From assembly GCF_900109145.1 (NCBI RefSeq), contig NZ_FNYY01000002.1, forward strand, positions 62,001-126,000: a stretch of DNA of 64,000 bases. The letters are read 5' to 3'. Below the pieces are notes generated by a model that did no database searches, was not told the origin of the DNA, and saw only the letters and a list, made by a program, of their open reading frames with translations. Shown here piece by piece: positions 25,178-33,925 of this stretch. This DNA comes from Marinovum algicola (lineage in GTDB: Bacteria; Pseudomonadota; Alphaproteobacteria; Rhodobacterales; Rhodobacteraceae). Each line of letters opens with the position of its first letter. Position 1 is the stretch's first letter. A program made the position numbers and the translations under genes.

Positions 25178-25762
25178 TCAGGCTTCGAGCTCGGCATCCC
25201 AGTAGAGAAAATCGACCCAGCTTTCATGCAGATGGTTGGGCGGGAACTTGCGGCCCATGTTGCGCAACTCTTCGGCGCCGGGCTGGCGCGGCGGCTTGCG
25301 CAGCGACATGCCGGCGCGGGCCAGCGACTTCGAACCCTTCTTGAGATTGCAGGGCGCGCAGGCGGCGACCACGTTCTGCCACGAGGTCACCCCGCCTGCG
25401 GCGCGCGGCACCACATGGTCAAAGGTCAGCTCGCGCTTGGTGCCGCAGTACTGGCAGCGGAATTCATCCCTCAGAAAAAGATTAAAGCGCGTGAAGGCCA
25501 CGCGCTTTTGAGGTTTTACATAGTCTTTCAGGACAACGACGCTGGGTATCCTGATGGTGGTCGAGGGACTGCGGACCTCGTGGTCATATTCGGCCACGAT
25601 ATCCACCCGGTCGAGCCAGGCCGCCTTGATCGCGTCCTGCCAGGGCCAGAGCGACAGGGGATAATACGACAAAGGCCGGTAATCCGCGTTGAGCACCAGT
25701 GCCGGGTATTGCTTCAGCGCCGATGGCTCGCGTACAAAATCCGTCCTGAAATCACCGTCCAT
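25178..25762 (-). CDS. HNH endonuclease
   Basis: A 194-residue protein with a McrA-like HNH domain: CQYCGTKRELTFDHVVPRAAGG...NVVAACAPCNLKKGS, with two CxxC zinc pairs and the catalytic DH. The N-terminal part (ALVLNADYRPLSYYPLSLWPWQDAIKAAWLDRVDIVAEYD) is typical of a widespread chromosomal HNH family, so this looks like a housekeeping or repair nuclease and not part of a restriction or mobile system. No partner methylase or phage gene is near. Confidence 0.9.
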   Translation of the reverse strand: MDGDFRTDFVREPSALKQYPALVLNADYRPLSYYPLSLWPWQDAIKAAWLDRVDIVAEYDHEVRSPSTTIRIPSVVVLKDYVKPQKRVAFTRFNLFLRDEFRCQYCGTKRELTFDHVVPRAAGGVTSWQNVVAACAPCNLKKGSKSLARAGMSLRKPPRQPGAEELRNMGRKFPPNHLHESWVDFLYWDAELEA

Positions 25763-25947
25763 GGGTCGTCACATCCTCTTGTCCGCTCCAGTATGCCTCA
25801 TGTCCGCGCTTCTTGGGATCGCTTTCGTTACTACGACTATATCTCGCGTTTCCAATCAGGCAAGCGCCTAAACATGGAGATTTGCCCTAGGGGTTAGGCC
25901 AGTTTGGTAACGTTGGCATGACGGCGGCTCACCCGGCGGCCAACCGC

Positions 25948-27534
25948 TCATGCCAGGCCCCTGTCGCTGACCCGGCCCGAGGCGATGGCGATCTCGCGCG
26001 CGGGGGCCAGGGCGGCGGCAAAGGCGCTGTCGTGGGTGACAAAGATCAGCGCGCCGTCATACTCGCCAAGCGCGCGTTCCACCGCCGCGATGGCCGCCAG
26101 GTCAAGATGGTTTGTGGGCTCATCCAGCAGCACCAGCTGCGGCGGCCGCGCCCGCCCCAGCGTCAGCGCCAGCCCCAGCCGCAGCCGCTCGCCGCCCGAA
26201 AGCCCGGCCAGCGGTTTGAGCGCCTCGCGGTTGCGAAACAGAAACCGCGCCAGCAGCGCCCGGCAGTCCTGTTCGCCCATTTCCGGCAATGTGCGGCGCG
26301 CCAGCGAAAGCACGTCGCCGGCTTGGCCCAGATGGCTCAGCCGCTGGTCGAGGTAGACACTATCCACCGGGCGCTCGATCCGACCCGACAGCGGCGGCAA
26401 TCGCCCGGCGATCTGCCGCAGCAGCGTCGACTTGCCGCTGCCGTTGGCGCCGGAAAGCCGGACCCGCTCAGGCCCGCGCAGCTCGAAGGACAGTGGCGGC
26501 AGAAGCGCCCGGCCAGCCTGCCCCACCCCCAGGTCGCGGGCGCGCAGCACCAGCTTCTGCGCCGCCAGCCCGGTCGAGGGCAGGTCGAAACTGATCGCCC
26601 GGTCGCGCGCCACGCCGGCCTGTGCCGCCGCCAGCCGGGCCGCCGCCGTCGCCTGCTGTCGGGTCGCCAGCCGGCTCTGGCCGGCGCCGGCGGCTTCGGC
26701 CCCCTCCCGGGCCTTGTCGAGCAGCATCTTCGACTGCGAGCCATCGCGCAGCGCCCGGCCCTGCCGCGCCCGCCGGGCGGCGCGCATCTCGGCCGTCCGC
26801 GCTGCGCGCCGGGCCCGCGCCACCTCGGCGCCGGCCTGCTCCAGCTCGGCCGCGGCTCGGGCCTCGGCCGCCGCGCGCGCCGCGGCAAACGCGCTCCAGC
26901 CGCCGCCAAAGAGATGTACGCCACCCGGCGCCAGCTCGATGATCCGGTCGACCCGCTCGAGCAGCGCCCGGTCATGGCTGGCCACCAGCGCAATCCCCCG
27001 GTGCGTCGCCAGAAGCTCGGCCACCAGCGCGCGGCCCGCAGCATCGAGATCATTGGTCGGCTCGTCCAGCAGGACAATCCCCGGCCCGTCAAAAAACGCC
27101 GCCGCCAGCGCCGCCCGGCGTTGTTGCCCGCCGGAAAGCTCGGATAGCCCCCGCGCCGGCGCGACCGGCACCCCGGCCTGCGCCAGCGCCGCCGCCATCC
27201 GCTCTTCCAACGTCCAGTCGACAAGATCGTAATCCACCGGCGCCCCGGCCAGCGCCGCCTGCAACCGATCGAAGCCAGCGGCATCGAACAGGTCCGCCAC
27301 CCGCGTGCCCTGGCGCGGCGCGAGCTGTGCCAGACGCCGCGGCGGCGTGCTGGCATGGATATGACCGGCGTGGGGATGCGCCCCGGCAATCGCCGCCAGC
27401 AGGCTGGATTTTCCGGTGCCATTGCCGCCCACCAGCCCGGTCACCCCGGCCTCGAGGCTCAGGGAAAAGGCTGCGATCAGCGGCGTGGCGTCAGGTCGGG
27501 CAAGGGCGGTTTCGGTAAATGTCAGAACAGGCAT
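25948..27534 (-). CDS. ABC-F family ATPase
   Basis: A 528-residue soluble protein with two ATPase domains. Walker A motifs are GGNGTGKSS and GANGSGKST, signature motifs LSGGQQRR and LSGGERLR, and Walker B motifs LLDEPTNDLD and LLDEPTNHLD. An Arg/Ala-rich linker with coiled-coil character lies between. It has no membrane domain, so it is an ABC-F translation factor type (ribosome-associated) and not a transporter. Which subfamily is unclear. It is distinct from the second ABC-F gene in this window. Confidence 0.92.
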   Translation of the reverse strand: MPVLTFTETALARPDATPLIAAFSLSLEAGVTGLVGGNGTGKSSLLAAIAGAHPHAGHIHASTPPRRLAQLAPRQGTRVADLFDAAGFDRLQAALAGAPVDYDLVDWTLEERMAAALAQAGVPVAPARGLSELSGGQQRRAALAAAFFDGPGIVLLDEPTNDLDAAGRALVAELLATHRGIALVASHDRALLERVDRIIELAPGGVHLFGGGWSAFAAARAAAEARAAAELEQAGAEVARARRAARTAEMRAARRARQGRALRDGSQSKMLLDKAREGAEAAGAGQSRLATRQQATAAARLAAAQAGVARDRAISFDLPSTGLAAQKLVLRARDLGVGQAGRALLPPLSFELRGPERVRLSGANGSGKSTLLRQIAGRLPPLSGRIERPVDSVYLDQRLSHLGQAGDVLSLARRTLPEMGEQDCRALLARFLFRNREALKPLAGLSGGERLRLGLALTLGRARPPQLVLLDEPTNHLDLAAIAAVERALGEYDGALIFVTHDSAFAAALAPAREIAIASGRVSDRGLA

Positions 27535-27677
27535 GGGGACTCCGGGAAACGGCGAGGATCAAGCGGCGGTGATACAAACCCTGATCCATCGTTTCGGTCT
27601 CCATGCTTGGACAATGCGGCCAGTCTAGCCCGGCCCGCCCCCTTGGCGCAACAGCGCCGATCCTGTAGCCTGCCGCC

Positions 27678-28094
27678 ATGTCCATCCCCCCCAAGATCAC
27701 CGGCGTTCTCGAAGCCGCGCTTTACGCGGCGGATCTCGACCGCGCCGAGGCCTTCTATCACGGCGTGCTGAACATGGAGGTCGTGCTGCGGCTGGAGCAG
27801 CGCCACGTGTTCTTTCGCGCCGGCCAGACCATCCTGCTGGTCTTCAACCCGGAAGAAACCGCCAAACCCTCGCAGAACACCCGGATGCCGGTGCCGGCCC
27901 ATGGCGCCCACGGCCCCGGCCATGTCTGCTTTCGCGCTTCCCGCGATGAGATCAGCCGCTGGCGGGCGCATGTCCTGGACCAGGGCATTGCCGTCGACGC
28001 CGAGTTCGACTGGCCCAACGGCGCCCGCTCGCTCTACATCCGCGACCCGGCGGGAAACTCGGTGGAATTCGCCGAACCCCACCTCTGGTTCTGA
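27678..28094 (+). CDS. VOC-family (glyoxalase/dioxygenase fold) protein
   Basis: A 138-residue single VOC unit pair: LEAALYAADLDRAEAFYHGVLNMEVVLRLEQRHVFFRAG and HVCFRASRDEISRWRAHVLDQG...SLYIRDPAGNSVEFAEP. The H in GPGHVCF and the E in NSVEFAE fit metal-binding positions. The substrate is unknown. It is divergent from the ABC-F gene. The family A repeat lies just downstream. Confidence 0.87.
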   Translation: MSIPPKITGVLEAALYAADLDRAEAFYHGVLNMEVVLRLEQRHVFFRAGQTILLVFNPEETAKPSQNTRMPVPAHGAHGPGHVCFRASRDEISRWRAHVLDQGIAVDAEFDWPNGARSLYIRDPAGNSVEFAEPHLWF

Positions 28095-28117
28095 CCCGAT
28101 CCGGGACCTCGTTCGAT

Positions 28118-28157
28118 TGGAAACACCTCTGGGGTGGAGGCCGCAGGCCCGGGGGCA
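28118..28157 (-). repeat. Intergenic repeat family A, partial copy
   Basis: Read on the minus strand: TTGCCCCCGGGCCTGCGGCC, then TCCACCCCAGAGGTGTTTCC. This matches the middle of the copy at 40385-40446 (TGCCCCCTCGGCCTGCGGCC, then TCACCCCCAGGAATATTTTC). The first hairpin is incomplete and the purine tail is missing. Confidence 0.5.
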
Positions 28158-28216
28158 ATGTCCCTCAAAAAATGTGGGCCAAGCCCTCTAAGTCGCGCAG
28201 CAGGCGCGGCGTCGCG

Positions 28217-28882
28217 TCAAAAGCCGCACTTGTCGCGCAGAAAGGCCAGCGCCACTCCCAAACCGTCGGGCGCGATGCCATGCGCCGTGCCCTTCATGAT
28301 ATGGGCAAAGACCTCCTTGAAGCCGGCCTTTTGCAAGGCCTCGGCCGCGTCGGGCAGCGATTGCGGCGGCACCACGTCGTCATGGTCGCCATGCACCAGC
28401 AGCACCGGCGGAAAGCTCACCGCCTCGTCCTCGAGCAACTCGGGCGCCAGCAGGCGGCCGGAAAAGCCCACCACACCGGCCACCGCATCCTCGCGTCGGG
28501 GCGCGACGTGCAGGCTCATCATCGTGCCTTGCGAAAACCCGAAGAGCGCCACCTGCTCGGGCAGCACATCCTCGTCCACCATCACCGAGTCGAGATAGGC
28601 ATTGAGGTCTTCCGCCGCGCGCACCATGCCGGCCTCGGCTTCTTCCTGCGACGAACCGTCGATCCAGGGGATCGGAAACCACTGAAACCCCATCGGCGCC
28701 CCGGCGCAGGCCTCGGGCGCATCCGGCGCCAGAAACAGCGTGTCGGGCAGATGTTCGCTCAGCGGATCGGCCAGACCGAGAAGGTCGGCCCCGTTGGCGC
28801 CGTAACCATGCAGAAAAATCACCACCGACCGCAGCTCGCCCGAGGCGGGCTCCTTGCGACCGGACGTCAGAACACGAGTCAT
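28217..28882 (-). CDS. Alpha/beta hydrolase, carboxylesterase/phospholipase type
   Basis: A 221-residue cytosolic esterase of the COG0400 kind. The oxyanion segment is VVIFLHGYGANGADLLGL, the nucleophile elbow GFSQGTMMS, the acid VHGDHDDVVPPQS and the His KGTAHGIAPDGL. It probably cleaves carboxylic esters; the physiological substrate is not visible. The start overlaps the alkA stop (ATGA), so the two share an mRNA. Confidence 0.9.
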   Translation of the reverse strand: MTRVLTSGRKEPASGELRSVVIFLHGYGANGADLLGLADPLSEHLPDTLFLAPDAPEACAGAPMGFQWFPIPWIDGSSQEEAEAGMVRAAEDLNAYLDSVMVDEDVLPEQVALFGFSQGTMMSLHVAPRREDAVAGVVGFSGRLLAPELLEDEAVSFPPVLLVHGDHDDVVPPQSLPDAAEALQKAGFKEVFAHIMKGTAHGIAPDGLGVALAFLRDKCGF

Positions 28883-29514
28883 AGAATACCTTCCCTTGCC
28901 TTGGCATGCCTGTAGTAGGCCCAGAGCGCACGGGCCGCAACCGACCGCCAGGGCGACCAGGCTTCGGCCATCTGCCGCAGCGCGCGCTCCTTCGGCCGGT
29001 CCTCCAGACCGAATAGCAGCCGCGCCGATTCTTGCAGCGCGAGGTCGCCGGGGGCAAAGACATCGGCCCGGCCGAGCGAGAACATGGCATAGATCTCCGC
29101 CGTCCAGACGCCGATCCCCCTGACCGCCACCAGCGTCGCGATCACCTCCGCATCCGGCATCCGGCGCAGCGCGGCAAAGTCGATCTCCGCCGCCGCCAGT
29201 GCCCCGGCATAGGCCGCCTTCTGCCGGCTCAGCCCGAGATCGCGCAGGGCGCTTTCGTCGACCGCGCGGATTGCCTCCGGCGTCACCATGCCCGCCGCCT
29301 GCAACCGCGCCCAGATTGCCGCGGCCGAGGCGACCGAGACCTGCTGGCTGACGATCGCGCTCAGCAATTGCGCAAAGCCGTCCGGCCGGCGGCGCAGCGG
29401 CAGCGGGCCGCAGGCGTCAAGCGCCGGCGCAAACCGCGGATCGGCGCGGCGCAGCCAATCCGCGCCCTCAGCCACACAGGCGTCGGTCTCGATGATCCGG
29501 CCTAGCTCGCCCAT
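28879..29514 (-). CDS. alkA: DNA-3-methyladenine glycosylase II
   Basis: A 211-residue HhH-GPD base-excision enzyme. The helix-hairpin-helix reads VRGIGVWTAEIYAMF and the catalytic Asp follows in FAPGDLALQ. It lacks the N-terminal AlkA domain of E. coli, as is usual for short alphaproteobacterial forms. It removes alkylated purines. The ATG at 29514 lies within the end of cobK (13-nt overlap), and the 3' end overlaps the esterase, giving a cobK-alkA-esterase chain. Confidence 0.9.
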   Translation of the reverse strand: MGELGRIIETDACVAEGADWLRRADPRFAPALDACGPLPLRRRPDGFAQLLSAIVSQQVSVASAAAIWARLQAAGMVTPEAIRAVDESALRDLGLSRQKAAYAGALAAAEIDFAALRRMPDAEVIATLVAVRGIGVWTAEIYAMFSLGRADVFAPGDLALQESARLLFGLEDRPKERALRQMAEAWSPWRSVAARALWAYYRHAKAREGIL

Positions 29515-30236
29515 TCTGCAATCCTCCTCCGGGCCGCCGCCACGTCGCGCACCACCGGCGCCGGCGGCAGGGGTTTCCGGTCGATCATGCCGACCCGCAG
29601 CCCGAGCCGCCGCGCGGCGGCGAGCTTGGGCCAGCCGCCGGGCCCGCCGGCATTGCGCAGGATCAGCCAGTCGATCCGAAGCCGCCGGAACAGCGCCACC
29701 TCGCCGGCCACCGAAAACGGCGAGGCGCCGCGCAGGAACCGGCCACGGGGCAGTGGAAAGGGATCGTGATGCTCCGACAATTGCCGGGTGAACACATAGG
29801 CCTCGCGCAGCGCGGCAAAGCGCGTCAGCCCTTCGCGGCCGGTGGCCAGAAACACCCGCGCACCGCGCGGCAGGTGACGCGCCGCCGCGGTCTCGTCGCG
29901 CAGCCGGACCCAGCGGTCGCGCCGGCCCGGCCGCCAGGCCGGCCGCTCCAGCCGCAGCAGATCGACGCCCAGCGCCCCGGCCACCCGGTGGGCGCAGAAC
30001 GAGCTCTGCCAATCGTTGGGATGGCTGGCGTCGACGATCAGCCCGACCCCGGCCGCGACCCGCGCGGTCAGCGCCGCCTGCCCCAGCGGTTCGGGCAGCA
30101 GCGGGATCGGCCAGCCATGCGCCCGCCGCTCCGGGCCGGGCAGCATCACAGAGGCCCTTCCCCGCAAGCCGGGGGCCAGCGCCCGCGCCTCGGCAGAGCC
30201 GCCGATCAGCAGAATGTCAGTGCCCGATCGATGCAT
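29502..30236 (-). CDS. cobK: Cobalt-precorrin-6A reductase
   Basis: A 244-residue enzyme of corrin-ring synthesis. Family features are the Rossmann opening DILLIGGSAEARALA, VDASHPND (residues about 68-75), the LRLERPAWR block and LRNAGGPGGWPKLAAARRLGLRVGMIDRKP. It reduces precorrin-6A with NADPH. No other cobalamin gene is adjacent, so this is an orphan cobK, as is common in alphaproteobacteria with scattered cob genes. It leads the overlap chain with alkA. Confidence 0.92.
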   Translation of the reverse strand: MHRSGTDILLIGGSAEARALAPGLRGRASVMLPGPERRAHGWPIPLLPEPLGQAALTARVAAGVGLIVDASHPNDWQSSFCAHRVAGALGVDLLRLERPAWRPGRRDRWVRLRDETAAARHLPRGARVFLATGREGLTRFAALREAYVFTRQLSEHHDPFPLPRGRFLRGASPFSVAGEVALFRRLRIDWLILRNAGGPGGWPKLAAARRLGLRVGMIDRKPLPPAPVVRDVAAARRRIAEWAS

Positions 30237-30321
30237 GTCGCGTCAGCCCTTCCGGGGCCGAGGATTGGCCGGTTCGCCGGCCGGGGTCAAGCACTCTGCC
30301 CGTGGCGCCCCGTTCGGGCAA

Positions 30322-31404
30322 TCATTCCCCCCGGCGCGGCAATCCGAGAAAGAACCGCAGCATTTCCGCGCTCGCGTCGGGCCCCTCGGCATCGGTGTAG
30401 CTGCCCGCCGGTACGCCGCCCGACCAGGCATGGCCAAGACCGTCGATCTGCCAGTGTTCCATGGCCGGCGTGCCGTCGGCTGCCAGCACGCTGGTGCGGG
30501 TGAAACTGCGCCCGCCGGCATTTCCGCCATCGATCACCTCGGCCCCGCCGGGATGGGCCTGGCTGGCGATGCGGCCGCCATTGGCCGGGGCGACGGTGCT
30601 GTCGGCGCTGCCGTGAAAGACGATGGTGGGCAGCGGCGGGCCGGAGGCATCCTGCATTGCCGCCGGGCTTCCGGCCATGGCGGCAAAGGCACCATGCGCC
30701 GTGTTCGCGGCCTTGTACGGCAGCCCGGAATGCGCCCCCACGGCGGCAAAGAGATCGGGATAGCTGCGCCCGAGGATCACCGCCATCGCCGCCCCGGCCG
30801 AGAGCCCGGCGACAAAGACCTTGCCCGCCGGTACATCATGGCGCTCGTACAATTCGCGGGTCAGCCCGGCGAGGATCGCGGGCTCGCCCGCGCCCCGCTC
30901 CTGGTCGTCGGTGGAGAACCAGTTCCAGCAGGCATTCACATTGGCCGAACGCGGCTGGGCCGGATAGACGACGATCAGCCCGTGGTGATCCGCCAACCGG
31001 TTCATGCCGGTGCCAATGGCGAAATCAACCGGCGTCTGGGTGCACCCATGCAGCATCAGGATCAGCCCCCGCGGCCGGCCCGTCAGCCGCGGCAGATAGA
31101 CCCGGTACTCGCGACGGCCGGCGGCACAGGCAAAGGTGCCGGCATCGAAGCGCGCGCCCTCGGACAGCGGCGCCTCCTCGGGCTCCGGCCCCGGCATGCC
31201 GATCCCCGGCATCCGGGCGGCGATATCGGCCAGGGTCTCGCCCAGCGCCTTGCGCGGGCTTTCGGCGCTCTGCGGATTGCCGCCAGCGGTATCTGCCGCA
31301 ACCCCGCCAAACGAGGTGCGGAGCCTGTCGGCCGCCTCGGCCAAGGTGCTGCTCCGCAGGGCCTCTGTCGCCCGTTGCATGGCCGAGGAAAATCGAGAGT
31401 TCAT
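30322..31404 (-). CDS. PHB-depolymerase-family esterase
   Basis: A 360-residue alpha/beta hydrolase. The region RGLILMLHGCTQTPVDFAIGTGMNRLADHHG and the lipase box FVAGLSAGAAMA are typical of the PHB depolymerase/feruloyl esterase group. A late acid (FHGSADSTVAP) and His (GLGHAWSGG) complete the triad. No secretion signal is seen, so it is likely intracellular. The ATG at 31404 follows AAGGAGAGGG. The same frame is open far upstream, but that stretch has no family features. Confidence 0.88.
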   Translation of the reverse strand: MNSRFSSAMQRATEALRSSTLAEAADRLRTSFGGVAADTAGGNPQSAESPRKALGETLADIAARMPGIGMPGPEPEEAPLSEGARFDAGTFACAAGRREYRVYLPRLTGRPRGLILMLHGCTQTPVDFAIGTGMNRLADHHGLIVVYPAQPRSANVNACWNWFSTDDQERGAGEPAILAGLTRELYERHDVPAGKVFVAGLSAGAAMAVILGRSYPDLFAAVGAHSGLPYKAANTAHGAFAAMAGSPAAMQDASGPPLPTIVFHGSADSTVAPANGGRIASQAHPGGAEVIDGGNAGGRSFTRTSVLAADGTPAMEHWQIDGLGHAWSGGVPAGSYTDAEGPDASAEMLRFFLGLPRRGE

Positions 31405-31916
31405 TGCCCTCTCCTTGTCAGGGGATGCCGCCCGTCGCAATGTTCCGCGCCGTGCTGGCCTGTCGGTCATCCTGCGCGGCGGCCTGCGATGTTCATCATT
31501 AACTGCCGTTTCGGGCACAGGTATATCCCGGGACGGCCCGACCACAAGCTGCGGCGCACCGCCTGCCCGATATTTGCGCGCCGCCCGGTCGCTGGACACC
31601 CGCCCGTCAAAGGTGGCCGAGGACCGGGATGGCCGAGATGCAGTTTTGTGCAGGTCGGCCAGCCCGCTCCGCGCGATCGTCCGGGTTTTGCCTTGCGCCG
31701 CACTTTTGCCGGCGTCGCCGCCCCTACCGCTCGGCGTGTCGCACGGCCGTTTCCCTTGCCCGATGCCTTCGTCGGCAATGCTCAGCCCGGCGGCCCCGAT
31801 CTCGACCGCCGCCGCCACAGACGATCCCGCGTCTCCTTTCCATGTGTGACGCGGGTCACCCAAGGCCGGGAAATCGGCGCTTGCCGCGCCCGGCGCGGCG
31901 GCTTACCGATTGCCTC
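31405..31916. other. 512-bp divergent intergenic region without a recognised gene
   Basis: This is the longest gap in the window, between the divergent PHB-depolymerase-like and MFS genes. It must hold both promoters. Frames are open on both strands but show no family pattern. One minus-strand frame (31467-31778) starts with an Arg/Lys/Ala-rich stretch but has no clear ribosome site. There is no tRNA-like or terminator structure. Confidence 0.5.
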
Positions 31917-33143
31917 ATGACAGATCTTGCCGCTCCCACCCCCGCCGACAGCCGTGCCCGGCGCAATGTGGTCGTTCTTGTGCTCGCCCAGGCGATCCTC
32001 GGGGCGCAGATGCCGATGATCTTTACCATCGGCGGCCTGGCCGGGCAGTCGCTGGCTTCCAACGTCTGTTTTGCAACGCTGCCGATTTCGCTGATCGTGA
32101 TCGGCTCGATGGTCACCGCGACGCCGATTTCCGCCTTCATGCAGCGCTATGGCCGGCGGGCGGGGTTTTTCGTCGGGGCGCTTGGCGGCGCGCTCGGCGG
32201 GTTGATCGGTGCCTACGCGCTTTATCTTCAGAGCTTCCCGCTCTTCCTCCTCGGCTCTTTCCTGACCGGGATCTACATGTCGGCGCAGGGCTTCTACCGC
32301 TTCGCCGCCGCCGACACCGCCTCGGACGATTTCCGCCCCAAGGCGATCTCCTATGTCATGGCCGGCGGCCTGGCCTCGGCGGTGATCGGCCCGCAGCTGG
32401 TCAAGCTCACCGCCGATGCCTATGTGATCCCCTTCCTCGGCACCTATGCCACGGTGATCGCCGTCAACCTGCTGGGCGCGCTGCTGTTTCTCTTCCTCGA
32501 CATCCCCCGGCCGCCGGTGCCCGCAGCCGATGCCCCCAAGGGCCGGTCCCGCCGCGAACTGATCGCCACGCCGCGCATCGCGGTGGCGGTGATCTGCGCC
32601 ATGGTGTCTTATGCGCTGATGAACCTGGTGATGACCTCGACGCCGCTGGCGGTTGTCGGCTGCGGCTTTGACAAGAACAACGCTGCCGACGTGGTCACCG
32701 CCCATGTGCTGGCAATGTTCGTGCCCTCGTTCTTTACCGGCCATCTGATCGCGCGCTTCGGGGTCGAACGGATCATGGGCCTGGGGCTGGTGATCCTCGC
32801 CGTCGCCGGTGGTGTCGGGCTGGCCGGCGTCGCGCTCGAGAATTTCTTTGTCGCGCTGGTGCTGCTCGGCCTCGGCTGGAACTTCGGCTTTATCGGCGCC
32901 ACCACCATGCTCGCCGCCGCCCATGCGCCGGAGGAACGCGGCAAGATGCAGGGCCTCAATGACCTGATCGTCTTTGGCGGCGTCTCGGTGGCCTCGCTGG
33001 CCTCGGGCGGGCTGATGAATTGTTCCGGCGGCACGCCGCAGGCCGGGTGGACGGCCGTCAACATGGCGATGGTGCCCTTCCTGGTGCTGGCCGGCGGCGC
33101 GCTGCTCTGGCTGATGCTGCGGCCCCGGCCCGAAGCGGCCTGA
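31917..33143 (+). CDS. MFS transporter
   Basis: A 408-residue inner-membrane transporter with about 12 helices. The MFS loop motif after helix 2 reads AFMQRYGRRAGFFVGALGGALGG, and helix 11-12 sequences are normal. A weaker second copy lies mid-protein (GHLIARFGVERIMGLGLVILA). The substrate is unknown. The ATG at 31917 starts directly before the first helix. Upstream open frame lacks membrane character and is rejected. It is divergent from the esterase gene. Confidence 0.9.
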   Translation: MTDLAAPTPADSRARRNVVVLVLAQAILGAQMPMIFTIGGLAGQSLASNVCFATLPISLIVIGSMVTATPISAFMQRYGRRAGFFVGALGGALGGLIGAYALYLQSFPLFLLGSFLTGIYMSAQGFYRFAAADTASDDFRPKAISYVMAGGLASAVIGPQLVKLTADAYVIPFLGTYATVIAVNLLGALLFLFLDIPRPPVPAADAPKGRSRRELIATPRIAVAVICAMVSYALMNLVMTSTPLAVVGCGFDKNNAADVVTAHVLAMFVPSFFTGHLIARFGVERIMGLGLVILAVAGGVGLAGVALENFFVALVLLGLGWNFGFIGATTMLAAAHAPEERGKMQGLNDLIVFGGVSVASLASGGLMNCSGGTPQAGWTAVNMAMVPFLVLAGGALLWLMLRPRPEAA

Positions 33144-33166
33144 GGCGGCCTGAGGCGGCCCGAGGC

Positions 33167-33925
33167 TCAGACCCCGCTGCGCAGGGCCCGCCAGATCAGC
33201 CGCGCCCGCTTGCCTGCGTCCGACAGGCCGAGGCTGCCCCGCGCCACCCGCCCGGGATCGGCCGTCACCTGTTTCAGCAGAGCCTCGGCCTGCCAGGTGC
33301 TGCGCAGCGCTACGCTCTGGGCCGGCGACACCGCCGCCCGCCCCCGCCGCAGCCGTTCCAGCGCCGCCGCCGCCAGCGCCCGCACCGCCTCTGGCCGCCC
33401 GTCTACCAGCGGCCGATGCCCCCGCGCCTCGAGCTCGGGCACGGCAACCAGGTAATGCGCCACCCCGGCGCCATAGGCGACGTCACGCACCGCCGCCTCA
33501 TCCGGCGCACCATACCAAAGCGCGGCGGCATACAGCAGGTTGCCCGAGGTGGCCTCGATATAGGCCTCGAACTCCGACTCGCTGGCAAAGCCCTCGCGCC
33601 CGATATCCTGCCGCCGCGCGTCGATCAGCCCGTCGAGCAACGCGCCCTGCGCCGGCGTCAGCACCAGCGCCAGCGGCGTCACCACCTCGTGGCGCCGCAC
33701 CAGCCCGCCGGCGGCGATCTCGGCCAGGGCGTCGCGCCACCATTGCAGCCGCATCTCGGCAATCATCGGCTCCTGGGTCATCCAGGGCGCCCGCGCCACC
33801 TCGAGGTTGAAGGCAAACAGCGGAAACAGCCGGGCCCGCGCCGCCACGTCACAGGACATCACCGCCATGAAACGGTCGGGATCGCCCTTTTCGACAAGGG
33901 CGGCGCAGGCATGCCAATCCGCCAT
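33167..33925 (-). CDS. Squalene/phytoene-synthase-like protein (NDUFAF6-like)
   Basis: A 252-residue all-helical protein of the trans-isoprenyl diphosphate synthase fold. It keeps RLQWWRDALAEI and DIGREGFASESEFEAYIEATSGNLLYAAA, but the Asp-rich catalytic motifs (DxxxD) are incomplete. This is the pattern of the NDUFAF6/SicA-like group linked to complex I assembly, and no carotenoid gene is nearby. Catalysis is therefore doubtful. Its ATG shares one base with the cimA stop, so it is translationally coupled to cimA. Confidence 0.8.
   Translation of the reverse strand: MADWHACAALVEKGDPDRFMAVMSCDVAARARLFPLFAFNLEVARAPWMTQEPMIAEMRLQWWRDALAEIAAGGLVRRHEVVTPLALVLTPAQGALLDGLIDARRQDIGREGFASESEFEAYIEATSGNLLYAAALWYGAPDEAAVRDVAYGAGVAHYLVAVPELEARGHRPLVDGRPEAVRALAAAALERLRRGRAAVSPAQSVALRSTWQAEALLKQVTADPGRVARGSLGLSDAGKRARLIWRALRSGV

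Noticed and set aside
25178-25762. HNH nuclease as part of a restriction or phage defence system
   Set aside because: No methylase, helicase, phage or toxin gene is near, and the protein matches a widespread chromosomal HNH family.
31467-31778. A 103-codon minus-strand gene in the long gap
   Set aside because: It starts with a basic stretch but has no ribosome site, family pattern or sensible secondary structure. It may be chance open frame in GC-rich DNA.
33167-33925. Phytoene synthase of a carotenoid cluster
   Set aside because: The catalytic Asp motifs are incomplete and no crt gene is nearby. Coupling to cimA and the sequence pattern fit the NDUFAF6-like group.
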